NCBI RefSeq assembly: GCF_963678635.1
Contig: NC_087066.1
Span: 27,123,453-27,187,452, forward strand
DNA length: 64,000 bases
From: Symsagittifera roscoffensis
Lineage: Eukaryota; Xenacoelomorpha; Acoela; Convolutidae
Direction of reading: 5' to 3'
In this document: positions 18,001-27,007 of the stretch, in pieces
How positions within the stretch are numbered: position 1 is the stretch's first letter
Layout: each line of letters starts with the position of its first letter
Position numbers and translations under genes: made by a program
The notes under the pieces: generated by a model
Databases searched by the model: none
Told to the model about the DNA's origin: nothing
The model's input: only the letters and a program-made list of their open reading frames with translations

Positions 18001-21000
18001 AGTTTGTGTACACAATGGTCACAACGATAGCAGAGGGGAGGTTCAACGTGATAATTCCTGCCCCGAACAGAGTAGTAGACCCAGACAATTACTACCCGTC
18101 CCGATCTGAGCTTCCCGCCGTTTGGGCTGACATTTCCAATGCCATACAGGGACTGAAAGATTGTAGCACAACTCGGTTGGTGCTAGATGAGGTTCTGGGG
18201 TTGGAGCTGTCCAACTTTGCCAGATTGCTGAAGCTAAGACCAGGGGTGGATGACGATCATCTGTTAGTACAACAGGTGGCTGATGATCTCTGGTTCAGAC
18301 AGATGGATCATGCCGAGAATGAGCAGGGCAGGACAGTCAGGAAGAACATGACATCAGCGGAAGAAGATCTCGTGGCAATGGCTTTGCGCACGAAACCGCA
18401 CAATAACGTATGGTTGTACTTGTCACCAAGGCTGTGCAACTTGGGTGAGGACGCGTTCGAGCATGCGCCAGCAGTGATAAAAGAAATACACGTGTATCTG
18501 AAAAACTTGTTTGATGCCCGGGAGTTAGCTGGAGGCATGATGTTGAAATTGATGCAGGACATAAACACGATGTCGCTGGACAAGTTCCAAGCTGACGTGC
18601 TGGCCACGAAGGCACAGTATGAACGATCGAAAGCTATCTTGGGTGGAATGGGAGTGGGATGGACGCCATCCTTCCTGTCGACGTGCTATCCTAGGGCATC
18701 CCGGAACTTGATCGCGAGTTTTGTCAAGGACATCAGGAAGTTGTCGATTGGCCTGATATTAGCCTTATACGTGACATTTGGTCATGAAAATTTCGTGAAG
18801 GGGCCGGCGAATCTCTTCACCCAAGCGTTTACAGATTTGAGATTGGATGGACTCCTGACTCTGATTGCCATGACCTACGGTCGACTGGGTGATTTGCTTG
18901 TGCTGTTGCGTTACCATGAACAACTACAGGGACCGAGTCGTGAGTTCAATGCACAGTTGGAAACCGCCTCGCTCAAGAAGATGAAAGACTGGAGGACTCT
19001 CCTGCTCCAATATCTCTTGCAACAAAACAGAAGCGTCACGGGAGAAGATAAGGTGGCGACGGATGCGGGTGAGTGTAAGCAATATTGTGGCATGCCCTTG
19101 CTGACAGATTTGGCTGTCATGATGCGGATCGATCCGTTGGCTCTGATTCACGGACTGCGGGAATTCGTCACGGTGGTGTATGGACCGGTGATGTCTTTCG
19201 CGTTCCCGGACGTGCAAGTCAAGGCATACAGGAATTCTGTGTTGTATGTCAACCTGGTCTCAGTCGTGGACTGTTCCGTGCTGAACTGGGTAGAGCAGAG
19301 GGAGTTGAGAGGGCTGGCCAGTGACGATAGGCTGTTCGGAAGAATAGCGGAGCCAGGTTGGGTGTTGATGGATTTCAACAACCACTTCAAGTGCCGAATG
19401 GGCCGTGAGGACCTTTCTCACATCCAGTTTAACCCGAAGCTTTGGAATTTGAGACCAGTAGTGAAGGATACAGGAGCGGCTATGGGAGTGCCACTCTTAC
19501 CAGAGGCCTATGCACACGCTAAAGAGAACCAGCAAGCGTGGCTTTCTGGGTCCAGGTCGCTGCCGGACCAATGCCCTCGATATCCACCGATAAGGAGGAT
19601 GTTGTTGGGAGTCACATCTCCCATCATTGCCCCTCGCATCGGAGCAGCTCGCGACGCAGAGAAGAGAATGTTGAAGTGGAGTGAAGGGATGGAGCCGCGC
19701 TTCATCGGCTGGAATGTTGCAGCCGCGCACACGTTTGACTTCTCATTTCTTGATGCTTGGAGTAGGAAAAAGATCAAGGCACTACCTTCCAGGAGACCAG
19801 AGGTCTCGGCCGAAATATGGAACGAAGTGTATTCTCCCACAGATGATTTGTCAAGACTGAAGTGGTCGGGAGAAGTGAAAGTAGTGATGCTGGAAGTGGC
19901 AAAGGAGAGCAGAGGAGGCTCATACATAACGATAGAGGATCTGGCACCACATGGCGAGGAGTCCGTAGAATTCCTGGTGAACGATGAATTGTTTTATCAC
20001 GCAGGAGACATGACCGTACCGGCTCGGCCGGACTCGGGCATAGACTCACGACAAGGACCTTCAGGACCCAGGCCGAAACCTGATGCAGGTGATGATGAAT
20101 TGATGGATCAGGACGATGACGATAACGACATCGAAGGAAAGACGGGAAAACCGGGTGAGACGGATCTAGGAGCGTTGGAGAGAGACTTGCTAGAATACCG
20201 GTTTAGTGAAGACGACGATGGGGAAGTCGATGGGAGTCTGTTGCTAATGACGCCATCGTCTTTCATGTCCCCTACAAAGGAGGCGTCGGCCGACTTATCC
20301 CCGATGGACCCAATAAGCCAGGCGAGAGAATGCCGAAGCAGGGATCCGCAGAGATTGCTCCATGAGTCACCGAGGAGAAGAAAAATCGAAGAATCAATGA
20401 GGGTATCCTTCCTGAGCACGCTGCCGGAAGAGGAATGGGAGAGATATCAAAGTGAGTTAGAAGGCAAGACAGGGGCAACCTGGAGCCGAGTGAATTTCAT
20501 GGAAAGATCATGGGCCGTGATAAGGCGATATGGGACGCAGTCCATAATTAAGGTGGGATTGAACCAACCCATCATGCGTGAGGTCATGGAGAAAATAGTG
20601 AACTCCATGGAGTCGGATGTTCTGACCGAGTCAGTTACAGAAGACAGTGCCGATGATCAGCAAATCGCAAAGAAATTACCTGTCAGACGAGCCAGGAAGG
20701 GGCTGGAGCGACTAAAAGGGAAAACAGGAAGTCGAGCCATGAACCTGAGAGTGGTGAAGTCGAGAGCCAGTGCAGTGGTGACCTCTTTAACGAACGCAGG
20801 TCGTTCAGGCGAGAGCGGGCAAGGAGATGGTGCAACACTGACGGGGGGAGAAAAAGAGAATCTGATAACCCCTATGCTCTTGGCAGGTCTGACCACGACT
20901 GCCGTAAGATCAAAGAAAACAGCACGAACCGTGGCAGACACTAAATTAGAGATGGAGATCATCAGTCAATGTGGATCTGGAGGACTTGAAGATTACAGGC

Positions 21001-21833
21001 CCTCGCGGACCAACATGGCCAAGTTGAAACTGGAAGGACAACTCGACGTGGTCGAGTACAGTCGAGTCACTGTGCCGGAATCGGTCCACATGGGAGATCC
21101 AGCAGGGGGTTATGTGGAGATGTTGAAAGCGAGAAACTCCGCGAGAGGGCACCTGATGGCTTGGAGCGAGAAGCGAGCCATGCAGGAATATCTGAAAGAG
21201 CTTACGGAGAACTCAAACTTAAATCGGAAAGAATACGGCACGGTAATGTCCTCTGAAGCGAACGAAATCGGATTGGAAAAACTACTAGAAATTTCCTGGA
21301 GGGCGGCCCTCCAGAGATACTTCGACGAGTCGATGCATGCACCTGCTACGGTGGCAGCATACCTGGCTCATCCTTGCATGAGAACTGATCTGCAAGTACG
21401 GTTGGCTTGGTGTTTGATGGGCATCAAGAAGGCGGAATATGAAGCCAGTAATGATTCGAAATCACGGGAACAGGAGCTGGAGTTGATGGAAGCTCTGCGA
21501 GCCTTGATTTCAAAAGACGATTCTGCGATAGCATGGGCTAAGCGTAAGGATGCCCTTTGCTTTGTCAGGTTCGTGGTGGATCGTATCCCCACTCCTGTTT
21601 TGGGAGAATGTATAAAGATCTTTCGGCAAAAGGGAGTTGATTGCGAAAGGCACTTCCTTAGGGCACTCCTGGAACTATATCAGGATATGCCGTTGACTGT
21701 ACCAAATAAGGAGTCGAATGACATGGATAGCTATCGCAAGTTGGAAGAGGTGAGAAGATATTCCAACAAAGAATTGAAAGTGAGCCGGGAGTTGATAAAG
21801 CAGTCAAGGGACAAAAAGACTTTGCAACACTAG
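15015..21833 (+). CDS. Giant ORF2 with catalytic and degenerate SGNH hydrolase domains
   Basis: 2,272 codons from an ATG at 15015. Residues 155-225 form a charged coiled coil. Residues about 395-575 form an SGNH/GDSL hydrolase: GDS at 404-406 (nucleophile S406), GTND at 453-456 (N455) and DGIH at 549-552 (D549, H552), so the full triad is present. Residues about 870-1040 repeat the fold in degenerate form: GSND at 926-929, but no GDS serine and no D-x-x-H. The remainder, about 1040-1690 and 1760-2272, matches nothing I recognise, with an acidic tract near 1690-1740. SGNH enzymes are esterases or lipases, and esterase domains occur in ORF1 of some CR1-like LINEs. An esterase ORF downstream of pol in an LTR element is unusual. 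No signal peptide or membrane segment is obvious. The stop at 21833 may be a frameshift product (see next entry). Confidence 0.85.
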   Translation: MGDTNELMEFLSASLGATLDEIYQRLIDCDFTREDPGLAMFVVALLNALGREDRGNRPTEVVLMLAFDESGTAERGRNRLMRWRRGEMSGHDLAREPGLGEQRDHRLGEMPLPVQPAQPLIGAKRQRDGPGPSHSVDSPTAAPPSKRVRVSEIEIQTSETIETLEKKERDQSELCAKLQEYGAIARERDEWKKKYEDLQVAYKEDEIKHLKELYMAKVSQVSPEVLASMKSSEGSSDTRPGTTAQELCVSRGPEVLDLRASRGPEAPPQIRPSASSQRITIPDPSDTYLAPQFQESFNQVARATMDEINRTTGRTLGRIVPSQRRDHSSNSSERAPHTVVSSGTAYGRTFQKSRVVDIRKNLMTRHQFTQVAAEHPRACLNDMSWNPATSDQVIPPGSRHLIIGDSLVRDLNEIFVYGQATTLSFGGASVAQVIQMMEFQSEDHLDTLVIMLGTNDVSKAPVTPESKWEPLLVCLLNELKEKYRPRFVVLCTIPQNPLVGTTVADFMNGNVTRWNEMIRNLVRNDPGELRLLDLENTLRMIDHIALTRDGIHINTQRGRHWVNDVFQTQLREVEQESRATSSLARTSSTGGIRIRASVPESLVNRLGPLAMETAVAAPIAPSSNVRERLGTAPPPRTQPLESRLGRSVVQNRNNSQTVSRRNDLPATIDPASAVGPSASAMPAEGVEPGSLLPWNRSDPSHWGQYKTDMSARLNMNTLTCREDAMKMIGGESPTVSRLYRTPGVDWLLAEQEQFNSTTTLRHADLNGLPQDNTFGPLNTWSLTDVRQRARELTPPARKGKFQAENKPNNKHHKMYRQFAKPSGQTPGEYSRDYPRTTTVDGDDRRYGKLEAPIGDGLFAAYDPLEMKAAKYLIVTSSDYLYTPRSLFWPDVIFLTAPKLDWGQAIGMMISVRRVVSMEPQVIVVAGSNDHLQSRGLFSRLTDGSIQSNEVIGEAIMTLLSAMAEVEAAARQRFTQNVVKVVFVLSPGYAALPEPLQFVYTMVTTIAEGRFNVIIPAPNRVVDPDNYYPSRSELPAVWADISNAIQGLKDCSTTRLVLDEVLGLELSNFARLLKLRPGVDDDHLLVQQVADDLWFRQMDHAENEQGRTVRKNMTSAEEDLVAMALRTKPHNNVWLYLSPRLCNLGEDAFEHAPAVIKEIHVYLKNLFDARELAGGMMLKLMQDINTMSLDKFQADVLATKAQYERSKAILGGMGVGWTPSFLSTCYPRASRNLIASFVKDIRKLSIGLILALYVTFGHENFVKGPANLFTQAFTDLRLDGLLTLIAMTYGRLGDLLVLLRYHEQLQGPSREFNAQLETASLKKMKDWRTLLLQYLLQQNRSVTGEDKVATDAGECKQYCGMPLLTDLAVMMRIDPLALIHGLREFVTVVYGPVMSFAFPDVQVKAYRNSVLYVNLVSVVDCSVLNWVEQRELRGLASDDRLFGRIAEPGWVLMDFNNHFKCRMGREDLSHIQFNPKLWNLRPVVKDTGAAMGVPLLPEAYAHAKENQQAWLSGSRSLPDQCPRYPPIRRMLLGVTSPIIAPRIGAARDAEKRMLKWSEGMEPRFIGWNVAAAHTFDFSFLDAWSRKKIKALPSRRPEVSAEIWNEVYSPTDDLSRLKWSGEVKVVMLEVAKESRGGSYITIEDLAPHGEESVEFLVNDELFYHAGDMTVPARPDSGIDSRQGPSGPRPKPDAGDDELMDQDDDDNDIEGKTGKPGETDLGALERDLLEYRFSEDDDGEVDGSLLLMTPSSFMSPTKEASADLSPMDPISQARECRSRDPQRLLHESPRRRKIEESMRVSFLSTLPEEEWERYQSELEGKTGATWSRVNFMERSWAVIRRYGTQSIIKVGLNQPIMREVMEKIVNSMESDVLTESVTEDSADDQQIAKKLPVRRARKGLERLKGKTGSRAMNLRVVKSRASAVVTSLTNAGRSGESGQGDGATLTGGEKENLITPMLLAGLTTTAVRSKKTARTVADTKLEMEIISQCGSGGLEDYRPSRTNMAKLKLEGQLDVVEYSRVTVPESVHMGDPAGGYVEMLKARNSARGHLMAWSEKRAMQEYLKELTENSNLNRKEYGTVMSSEANEIGLEKLLEISWRAALQRYFDESMHAPATVAAYLAHPCMRTDLQVRLAWCLMGIKKAEYEASNDSKSREQELELMEALRALISKDDSAIAWAKRKDALCFVRFVVDRIPTPVLGECIKIFRQKGVDCERHFLRALLELYQDMPLTVPNKESNDMDSYRKLEEVRRYSNKELKVSRELIKQSRDKKTLQH

Positions 21834-21835
21834 GG

Positions 21836-22327
21836 AGACTGAAGTCGTTCCAATATGTGTCTGGCATACCGGGGATGGCGTATAATCCCTTCGTGAATGA
21901 AGAAGCCAGGGAAGCGTACTTCGACTATGAGCAAGTCATAGTACTCAATTTCTGGGTTGAACGGATTAAAGAAACTGGAATGCTGATGGTGGAACAACCC
22001 AAGCTGGGAATTATCTTGGAAGAACGAGTGGTCAAACCCTCGGTTCCCGAGCTAAAGGGGCAAGTGAGTTTTGATTGTGGTTCTTGGGACGGTCCCTTGA
22101 AAACCAGTCTAGTAACGATGTGGGAACTCATGAAGCCTTCTTGGTGCCCTCATCCTAACGCCGTTTTAATCTGGGACATGACGGCGGATGTCACGTTAGA
22201 CCTGGATGATGACGCGAGTCTACATGATCTGGCCATGATACACCATCTGCTGGCCATGAGGTTGACGAACAGAAGAGCAACCCATCCACGGAGCTGTCCG
22301 AGGAAGGTCCGTCGAGCAACTGGTTGA
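21836..22327 (+). pseudogene. ORF2 continuation, shifted frame
   Basis: An open frame of ~160 residues is available directly from the end of ORF2 without a gap. The frame change can be placed in the aaaaa run near 21812-21816. Composition matches ORF2, and no independent start context is seen (first ATG 21857 lies inside the open stretch). It loses frame again near 22255, where a different frame carries an acidic, Ser-rich segment to about 22405. Function is unknown. Most likely it is the C-terminal part of the ORF2 protein. Confidence 0.6.
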
Positions 22328-22385
22328 AGCAAGGCACATGCTTGGCTCAACATAGTGGGATGGAAGGACATGTTTGTAACTTGGG

Positions 22386-23321
22386 GCACTGCCTGATTAC
22401 CTGAGTGAGCAGCATCGACAACTGGCACGATTGTACGGAAGATTGAGCATGTCGGATAAGAGTGGCATGGAGTTGGTCGCGGACTGTCATGGGGTGACGG
22501 ATGTAAACTTGATCACAGCCTTGGGATTTTGTAGCATGACGAGTTCGATAGAATTGCTTGAGCGCCTGGAGCGTGCCCATGAGCTAGTGACGTCCCTCAG
22601 CGTGGAAGTATTCCCTGGAGCATTGCAGACGGAGCAGAAGATCGGAGGCTGGAGAGAAGCTCTGGAGAACGAGATGAATCTGAAAGATAGTGAGGCCTAT
22701 CATAAACCTACTGGTTCAAAGTATCTGGTGAGTTCAAGCTCCGCACCATATTGCAGTAGTAGATATCCCACACACATGGTGGTGATGGATGCGAGGACAC
22801 AGCAGGTGTTGATTGACCAACTTTTCGCTGTGCCAAAGTGCGTGAGGTTGGCCAGAATGTCGGAGAGGTCATATGATTTGTTGGCGAAGATCTTTCGGGC
22901 AGTCCCGAAGAGATCTGAAGGCAAGTTGCAAGACGTAGTGGGTGAAGAGTTTCTGAGATTAAACGAAGGCAATGTGAGTGAGTTCCAGAAACAGAAAGCG
23001 AGTGGAGCGTTACCCACTGAATTCCCCACCATAGAGGAGAAAGAAGACTTACACAGAATTCTGATGGAGGTGGAACCGTTGCTGGGAGCCTCAGGGTATC
23101 GGACCCGAAGGAACATAGTGAGAACCCATGGGGAGTATCCTTGCCACTGCCTGGCGCAGACGTTGTGGTACCCCAAACGCGGGAATCTGATGCTAGTATG
23201 GGACGTGGAAGAGTTGTACTCTACGGGGTTGCCCGATCAGAATCAACAGGTGTCAATCGTGGTGGTTAGTGCCATGCTGGCAGTGAGATGGCTGGAGGCT
23301 AACGCGGACACGAGTGATTAG
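22386..23321 (+). pseudogene. ORF2 continuation, original frame restored
   Basis: The ORF2 frame is open again from about 22386 to TAG at 23319-23321, over 300 residues, with a first ATG at 22431. The product is globular-looking, Leu- and Glu-rich, with CPH-type Cys/His pairs near its end (EYPCHCLAQTLWYP). No family is recognised. Because it is in the same frame as ORF2 and in the same frame as the next segment, it reads best as part of one ~2,950-residue protein interrupted by indels and stops. Confidence 0.6.
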
Positions 23322-23348
23322 GAGACGTACGTGCCGACTCCTGAGTAG

Positions 23349-23882
23349 CTGAGCAACGTGAAGATGAGTCGTGAATTGGATCTTTTCAGGACCACCTGCA
23401 AGGTTCTGAGAATACCTAAAGCCATTGAAAGAATATGGTCAAGGCAAAGATTGATGCCTTGGTTCCGTGCAGTGATTTCATCATGGATGTATGAACGCGC
23501 GAAGCGTCACATGTCGAGGAACACGGAAGCCTATCAATCTTTCCAGCTAGATATAGGACCAGGAGCCTATAAGAGATCATTCCTGACGCACAGGAAGGCG
23601 GTCACCACGGCGGTGAAGCGGGTAGCTGGAGCGCCTTGTGTAACTGAAGATGAGAAGAAAGAGGTCTTAAGAGCTGACCTAGAACGAAATGTGAGCCTAT
23701 GTCTTCACAACAGCTTTTGCAGGAACCGGGAGCAAAAGGTGAATGTTGACTTGCTACCTTGTTGCAAACCGAGGCTGTTGGAACAGGAGAGTTGGGGAAC
23801 GGCCCGCAACTCCATGGACATGTTGGAGAAAGTCCTGGAAGACAGCGAAGTTGAGGATCAGGATGGAGAAGCGATGGAGTGA
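23349..23882 (+). pseudogene. ORF2 C-terminal segment
   Basis: It is in frame with the previous segment, separated only by TAG at 23319-23321 and TAG at 23346-23348. It is about 175 residues (first ATG 23358), basic in the first half and acidic at the end (EDSEVEDQDGEAME). It could be a separate small ORF, but the short in-frame gap favours two nonsense changes. No domain is recognised. Confidence 0.55.
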
Positions 23883-24617
23883 AGACGTGAACAAAGAAGA
23901 GAAGAGAAGGAGAAAAAACTTGATTGTCTTTGTGTGTTAAAACTTGAACCAATCAACCAAGTTTTGATTATTGAACTTGTTAAACTTTTTGTTTTGATCT
24001 AGTTTGGTCAGACCAAACTACCGTGTTGCAATTGCTAAAATTGTTGAAATTGTTGATTTTATTTATGACTATTTATGTATGTATATACAGAACATAGGTG
24101 AGTATATTTACCTATTTAAACACGATTGAAGTTTTTAACCTGTGTAAGACACAATTTCACTGTGTGGCGACATGGTAAGCTTGAGTAAACTCGATCGAGA
24201 AGGGTGAGTGACTCAATAGCTTTCCTAGCCACAGAATTTCTTAGTTTTAATATTGAAAGGACCGCATAAATAACTGATTATACTTGGTGAGTGACGTTAA
24301 GTTAATTTTAACGGGTGCGTCCCAACGTTTTAATCACAAAGAGCGAAAAGAAGTTTTATGGCAAGACGACGTAAGTAGTCAGAAAAGAAATTTTATCTAG
24401 GACACTCCTCATGGTGCAAATTTTGTGAAAATGTTGAAAGGCAGTGAAATGTAGTACGATGCCATTTGTGAACACGTAGTGAGTTGAGGTGGAGTAGATA
24501 AATTTCATTTTCTTATGCGATTTGCAAGATTGATTACAGAGAACTGGAACACTACTTGACGATAACCCGGTGTTATGCGATCAATAGGGACATTGATGGG
24601 GACTTCTCCGGGGAGTA
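23883..24617 (+). other. 3' untranslated region of the large element
   Basis: 735 nt without ORFs between ORF2 and the 3' LTR. It contains an AGTTTGGT/ACCAAACT hairpin (about 24002-24020). A long polypurine tract is not obvious; the closest candidate is the ggggag just before the LTR (about 24610-24615). Confidence 0.7.
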
Positions 24618-25499
24618 TGTGCCATTCTGCCAGATGGCACAGCGCAACCTTCCGGTGACACGAGAAAAAACGAATAAAGACCTTATTAACGAAAAAGTAT
24701 TGCGAAGGAGGGTAGGAATATTCTAGAATTTTTATTTTTAAAATTTCGATTGAAAAGTGAATATTTCTGAGAAATACAAAAAGACGGCCATTTTGACGAA
24801 AAACGACGAAAAAGAGAACAACGCAAAATAGTGTGAAAAACGGTCGCACAAGAGACGAAAAACACGAAGCCTCTTAGCGTGGCAACAACGCACGATAAGA
24901 CCCTTATCAGCGGATATTAGTGGAGAAGGAAGCTTCGGTGGGGAAGAAATATTCCACGGAACCCTCCCGGGACGCAAATTGGAAGAGATAAGAGCGTTAC
25001 CGCAGGAATATCACGGGAGCGGAGGCTTGGTCCCCCAGAGACTGTTTTATGTGAAGGGACTGTATAAAACTGACTGTATAGCTACTTGGATGTCGTGAAA
25101 CTTTAAATTAACACCGGTATATTTTGATATTTTAGAATATGAGTAGCTAGAAAGAGGAAAGAGTCAATCCATCTTCAATGGATTTAAGATAGAACTGTCA
25201 CACAAAAACATGTTAAAATAGGTTGTTCGAGCCGTGTTTTTAATGGCAATCACGTAGTCTGAGGATCCGAGACTCAGCGATGTGGTTGTGTTCGCATGTA
25301 AACGAAAGCTGATCAAAAGTCGTTTGACTGATGGCCCAAAAATAGTAACTTTTTACTTAGCCCTAAACAGACCAGAAAATCAACTGGCAAGGTCGAGACG
25401 GTGAAAAACGAGTAGGATTAAGGTAACTGACGCCTGCCAGTCGTTAATAGGTACTTTTTCTACGCTCCGTCACTGTGTAGTATTTGGGCGAATGTTACA
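24618..25499 (+). repeat. 3' LTR
   Basis: Same length as the 5' LTR with six substitutions, about 99.3% identity. It starts TGTGCC and ends GTTACA, directly followed by CATTTTAGG of the interrupted family-R gene. The TATA-like box is at 25063-25069. Confidence 0.97.
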
Positions 25500-26812
25500 C
25501 ATTTTAGGATCTCCAATCGGCGAACTTTGCCGAAAAGAATTGCTCGACGAAAAATTTAAGGAGCTTGAAAAAATCTCGGATGTCATTGACAAACTACACG
25601 CCCATTATGGTTTTTACCTCCTGAAAAATTGCTTTAGCATGCCAAAACTCCTATATTTTTTGCGTACACGCCCTTGTTTTTTGCAAAATTATTTTTTGGA
25701 ACGTTACGATAAATTACTAAGAAATTCGTTATGCAAGGTCACTAACGTGAAAATGGATGATAACCAGTTTTTACAAGCAGTTCTCCCGGCAGCCAAAGGT
25801 GGCTTGGGCGTTTCTTCCGCTCGTCTACTCGCTTTACCCGCTTTCTTAGCCTCAGCAGTAGGAGCGAAAGATGCCTTGAGCGAAATCTTTGGTTTGGAGC
25901 ATGTGGATGGAACCTATGATGATGCGCTTAAACGGTGGTTTGACCTTGGAAAAATTGAAATGACTCAGGAAAATGAAATCCAAAAAAACTTGCGAAATTG
26001 CAGACTTGATTTTACGACTCGAAACAACGGACGTAAAAAGGTTCAACGCGTTCCAAGATAGATTTGGCTCCCAATGGTTGAACGTCATCCCGTGCAAAAA
26101 TTTAAGGTTAAAACTGTCGAACCAACAACTCAGAATTGCGATAGGATTTCGATTAGGATCAAAAATATGCGAACGGCATAAATGCGTGTGCGGAAAAGAC
26201 GTTACCGAGGATGGTTGGCATGATCTTTCTTGCCTCAAAAGTGCAAGGAGACTCTCTAGGCATTCAAACCTGAATGCCCTTATAAAGCAGAGTCTATCAT
26301 CTACTCACATTCCGTCCGTTTTAGAACCACGACACCTCTACAGGACCGATCAGAAGCGACCAGACGGTTCGACGCTCGTTCCATGGGCTGATGGTAAGCA
26401 GCTCTTGTGGGATGTAACGGTAGTAGACTCCTTAGCTCCTTGTAGGATTAATGCCGGGTCTGTTTGTAACCCTGGTACGGCTGCCGCTGAAGCGGAAGAG
26501 CGAAAAATTGACAAGTATAAAGATCTTGTAAATGATGGATAACTTTTTCAACCGCTAGCTTTTGAAATTCAGGGCGCGGCCGGCCCCAGCACAGAAGTTT
26601 TTTTGAGCAAGCTTTGTAAAAACCTAAGCATATGCACTGAGGAACCCAGAGCAGGCAGCTTTTTAAAACAGAGAATCTCCCTGGCAATACAGATTGCGAA
26701 CGCCGCTTGCGTACTCGGAACAATAAATGACAAAATAACTTTCGACGATTTTTTTTTACTTGTAACACTTGTATACTATGTTATCTCGTGTCGAGTTGCG
26801 TGTTCTTATTGA
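25500..26812 (+). pseudogene. Non-LTR retrotransposon 3' part (family R, copy R1): RT thumb, CCHC, nuclease-like domain
   Basis: This continues the RT gene cut at 2943. The first frame (to 26061) carries the thumb segment (ILGSPIG, LLKNCFSMPKLLYFLRT, LPAAKGGLGV). The frame changes by one at the A7 run near 25983-25989 and continues with a Cys/His cluster (CERHKCVCG...HDLSC, about 26168-26232) and a PDG...D-x-T-x-D nuclease-like motif (RPDGSTLVPW...LLWDVTVVD). An in-frame TAA at 26540-26542 interrupts an otherwise open frame that runs to about 26812. Order and motifs fit a single-ORF LINE with a restriction-like endonuclease at its C-terminus. Clade assignment is by recollection only. Pseudogene: one frameshift, one stop and the 22.6-kb insertion. 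Confidence 0.8.
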
Positions 26813-26869
26813 AGAAACGTAACCCGTATCGATTTTAATTGAAAAGGACTTAAACACTTGTCATCTTCT

Positions 26870-26965
26870 TTTATCATTATCACTTCCATATCTAAAAAAT
26901 TCCAAGGATTTTGACTGGAATACATGATGAAGGGACTCATGACTGTAACCTCGGTTACTATGATA
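26870..26965 (+). repeat. Inverted repeat arm, partner at 2530-2625
   Basis: It shares ccaaggattttgactggaat and the gtaacctcggttac palindrome with the left arm in opposite orientation, roughly 85% identical by eye. The stretch 26813-27007 otherwise holds nothing recognisable. Confidence 0.7.
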
Positions 26966-27007
26966 CTTTTATGAAATAAAAAAGACAAAAAGAAAAGTTT
27001 CTGCAAT

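Larger units (their letters stand above)
2944..25499 (+). mobile_element. 22.6-kb LTR retrotransposon, Ty3/gypsy-like, with SGNH and macro-like domains
   Basis: Two 882-bp direct repeats in the same orientation (2944-3825 and 24618-25499) bound the element and begin TG and end CA. Inside, in order, are a 3.1-kb leader, gag with a CCHC knuckle, RNase H, a DDE integrase with a GPF-type module, a macro-like C-terminal domain and a very long second ORF with two SGNH-like domains. RNase H before integrase is the Ty3/gypsy order. Most elements of that group are 5-10 kb, so this copy is unusually large. The duplicated target is CAT (2941-2943 / 25500-25502), or a 5-bp target with one mismatch if the LTR starts at 2946. 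No env-like ORF with a signal peptide and membrane anchor was recognised. The PR and RT core are missing, so this copy is non-autonomous. Confidence 0.95.

Noticed and set aside
15083-23176. Many minus-strand ORFs of 60-160 codons opposite ORF2
   Set aside because: They are shadows of the long plus-strand frame, with no domains of their own.
21857-23882. An env-like gene downstream of pol
   Set aside because: None of the segments has a signal peptide, a membrane anchor or a furin-type site; they read as ORF2 continuation.
2944-25499. The two LTR-like repeats as a segmental duplication
   Set aside because: TG...CA ends, equal length, a matching target triplet and a complete gag-to-integrase order between them fit an LTR element far better.
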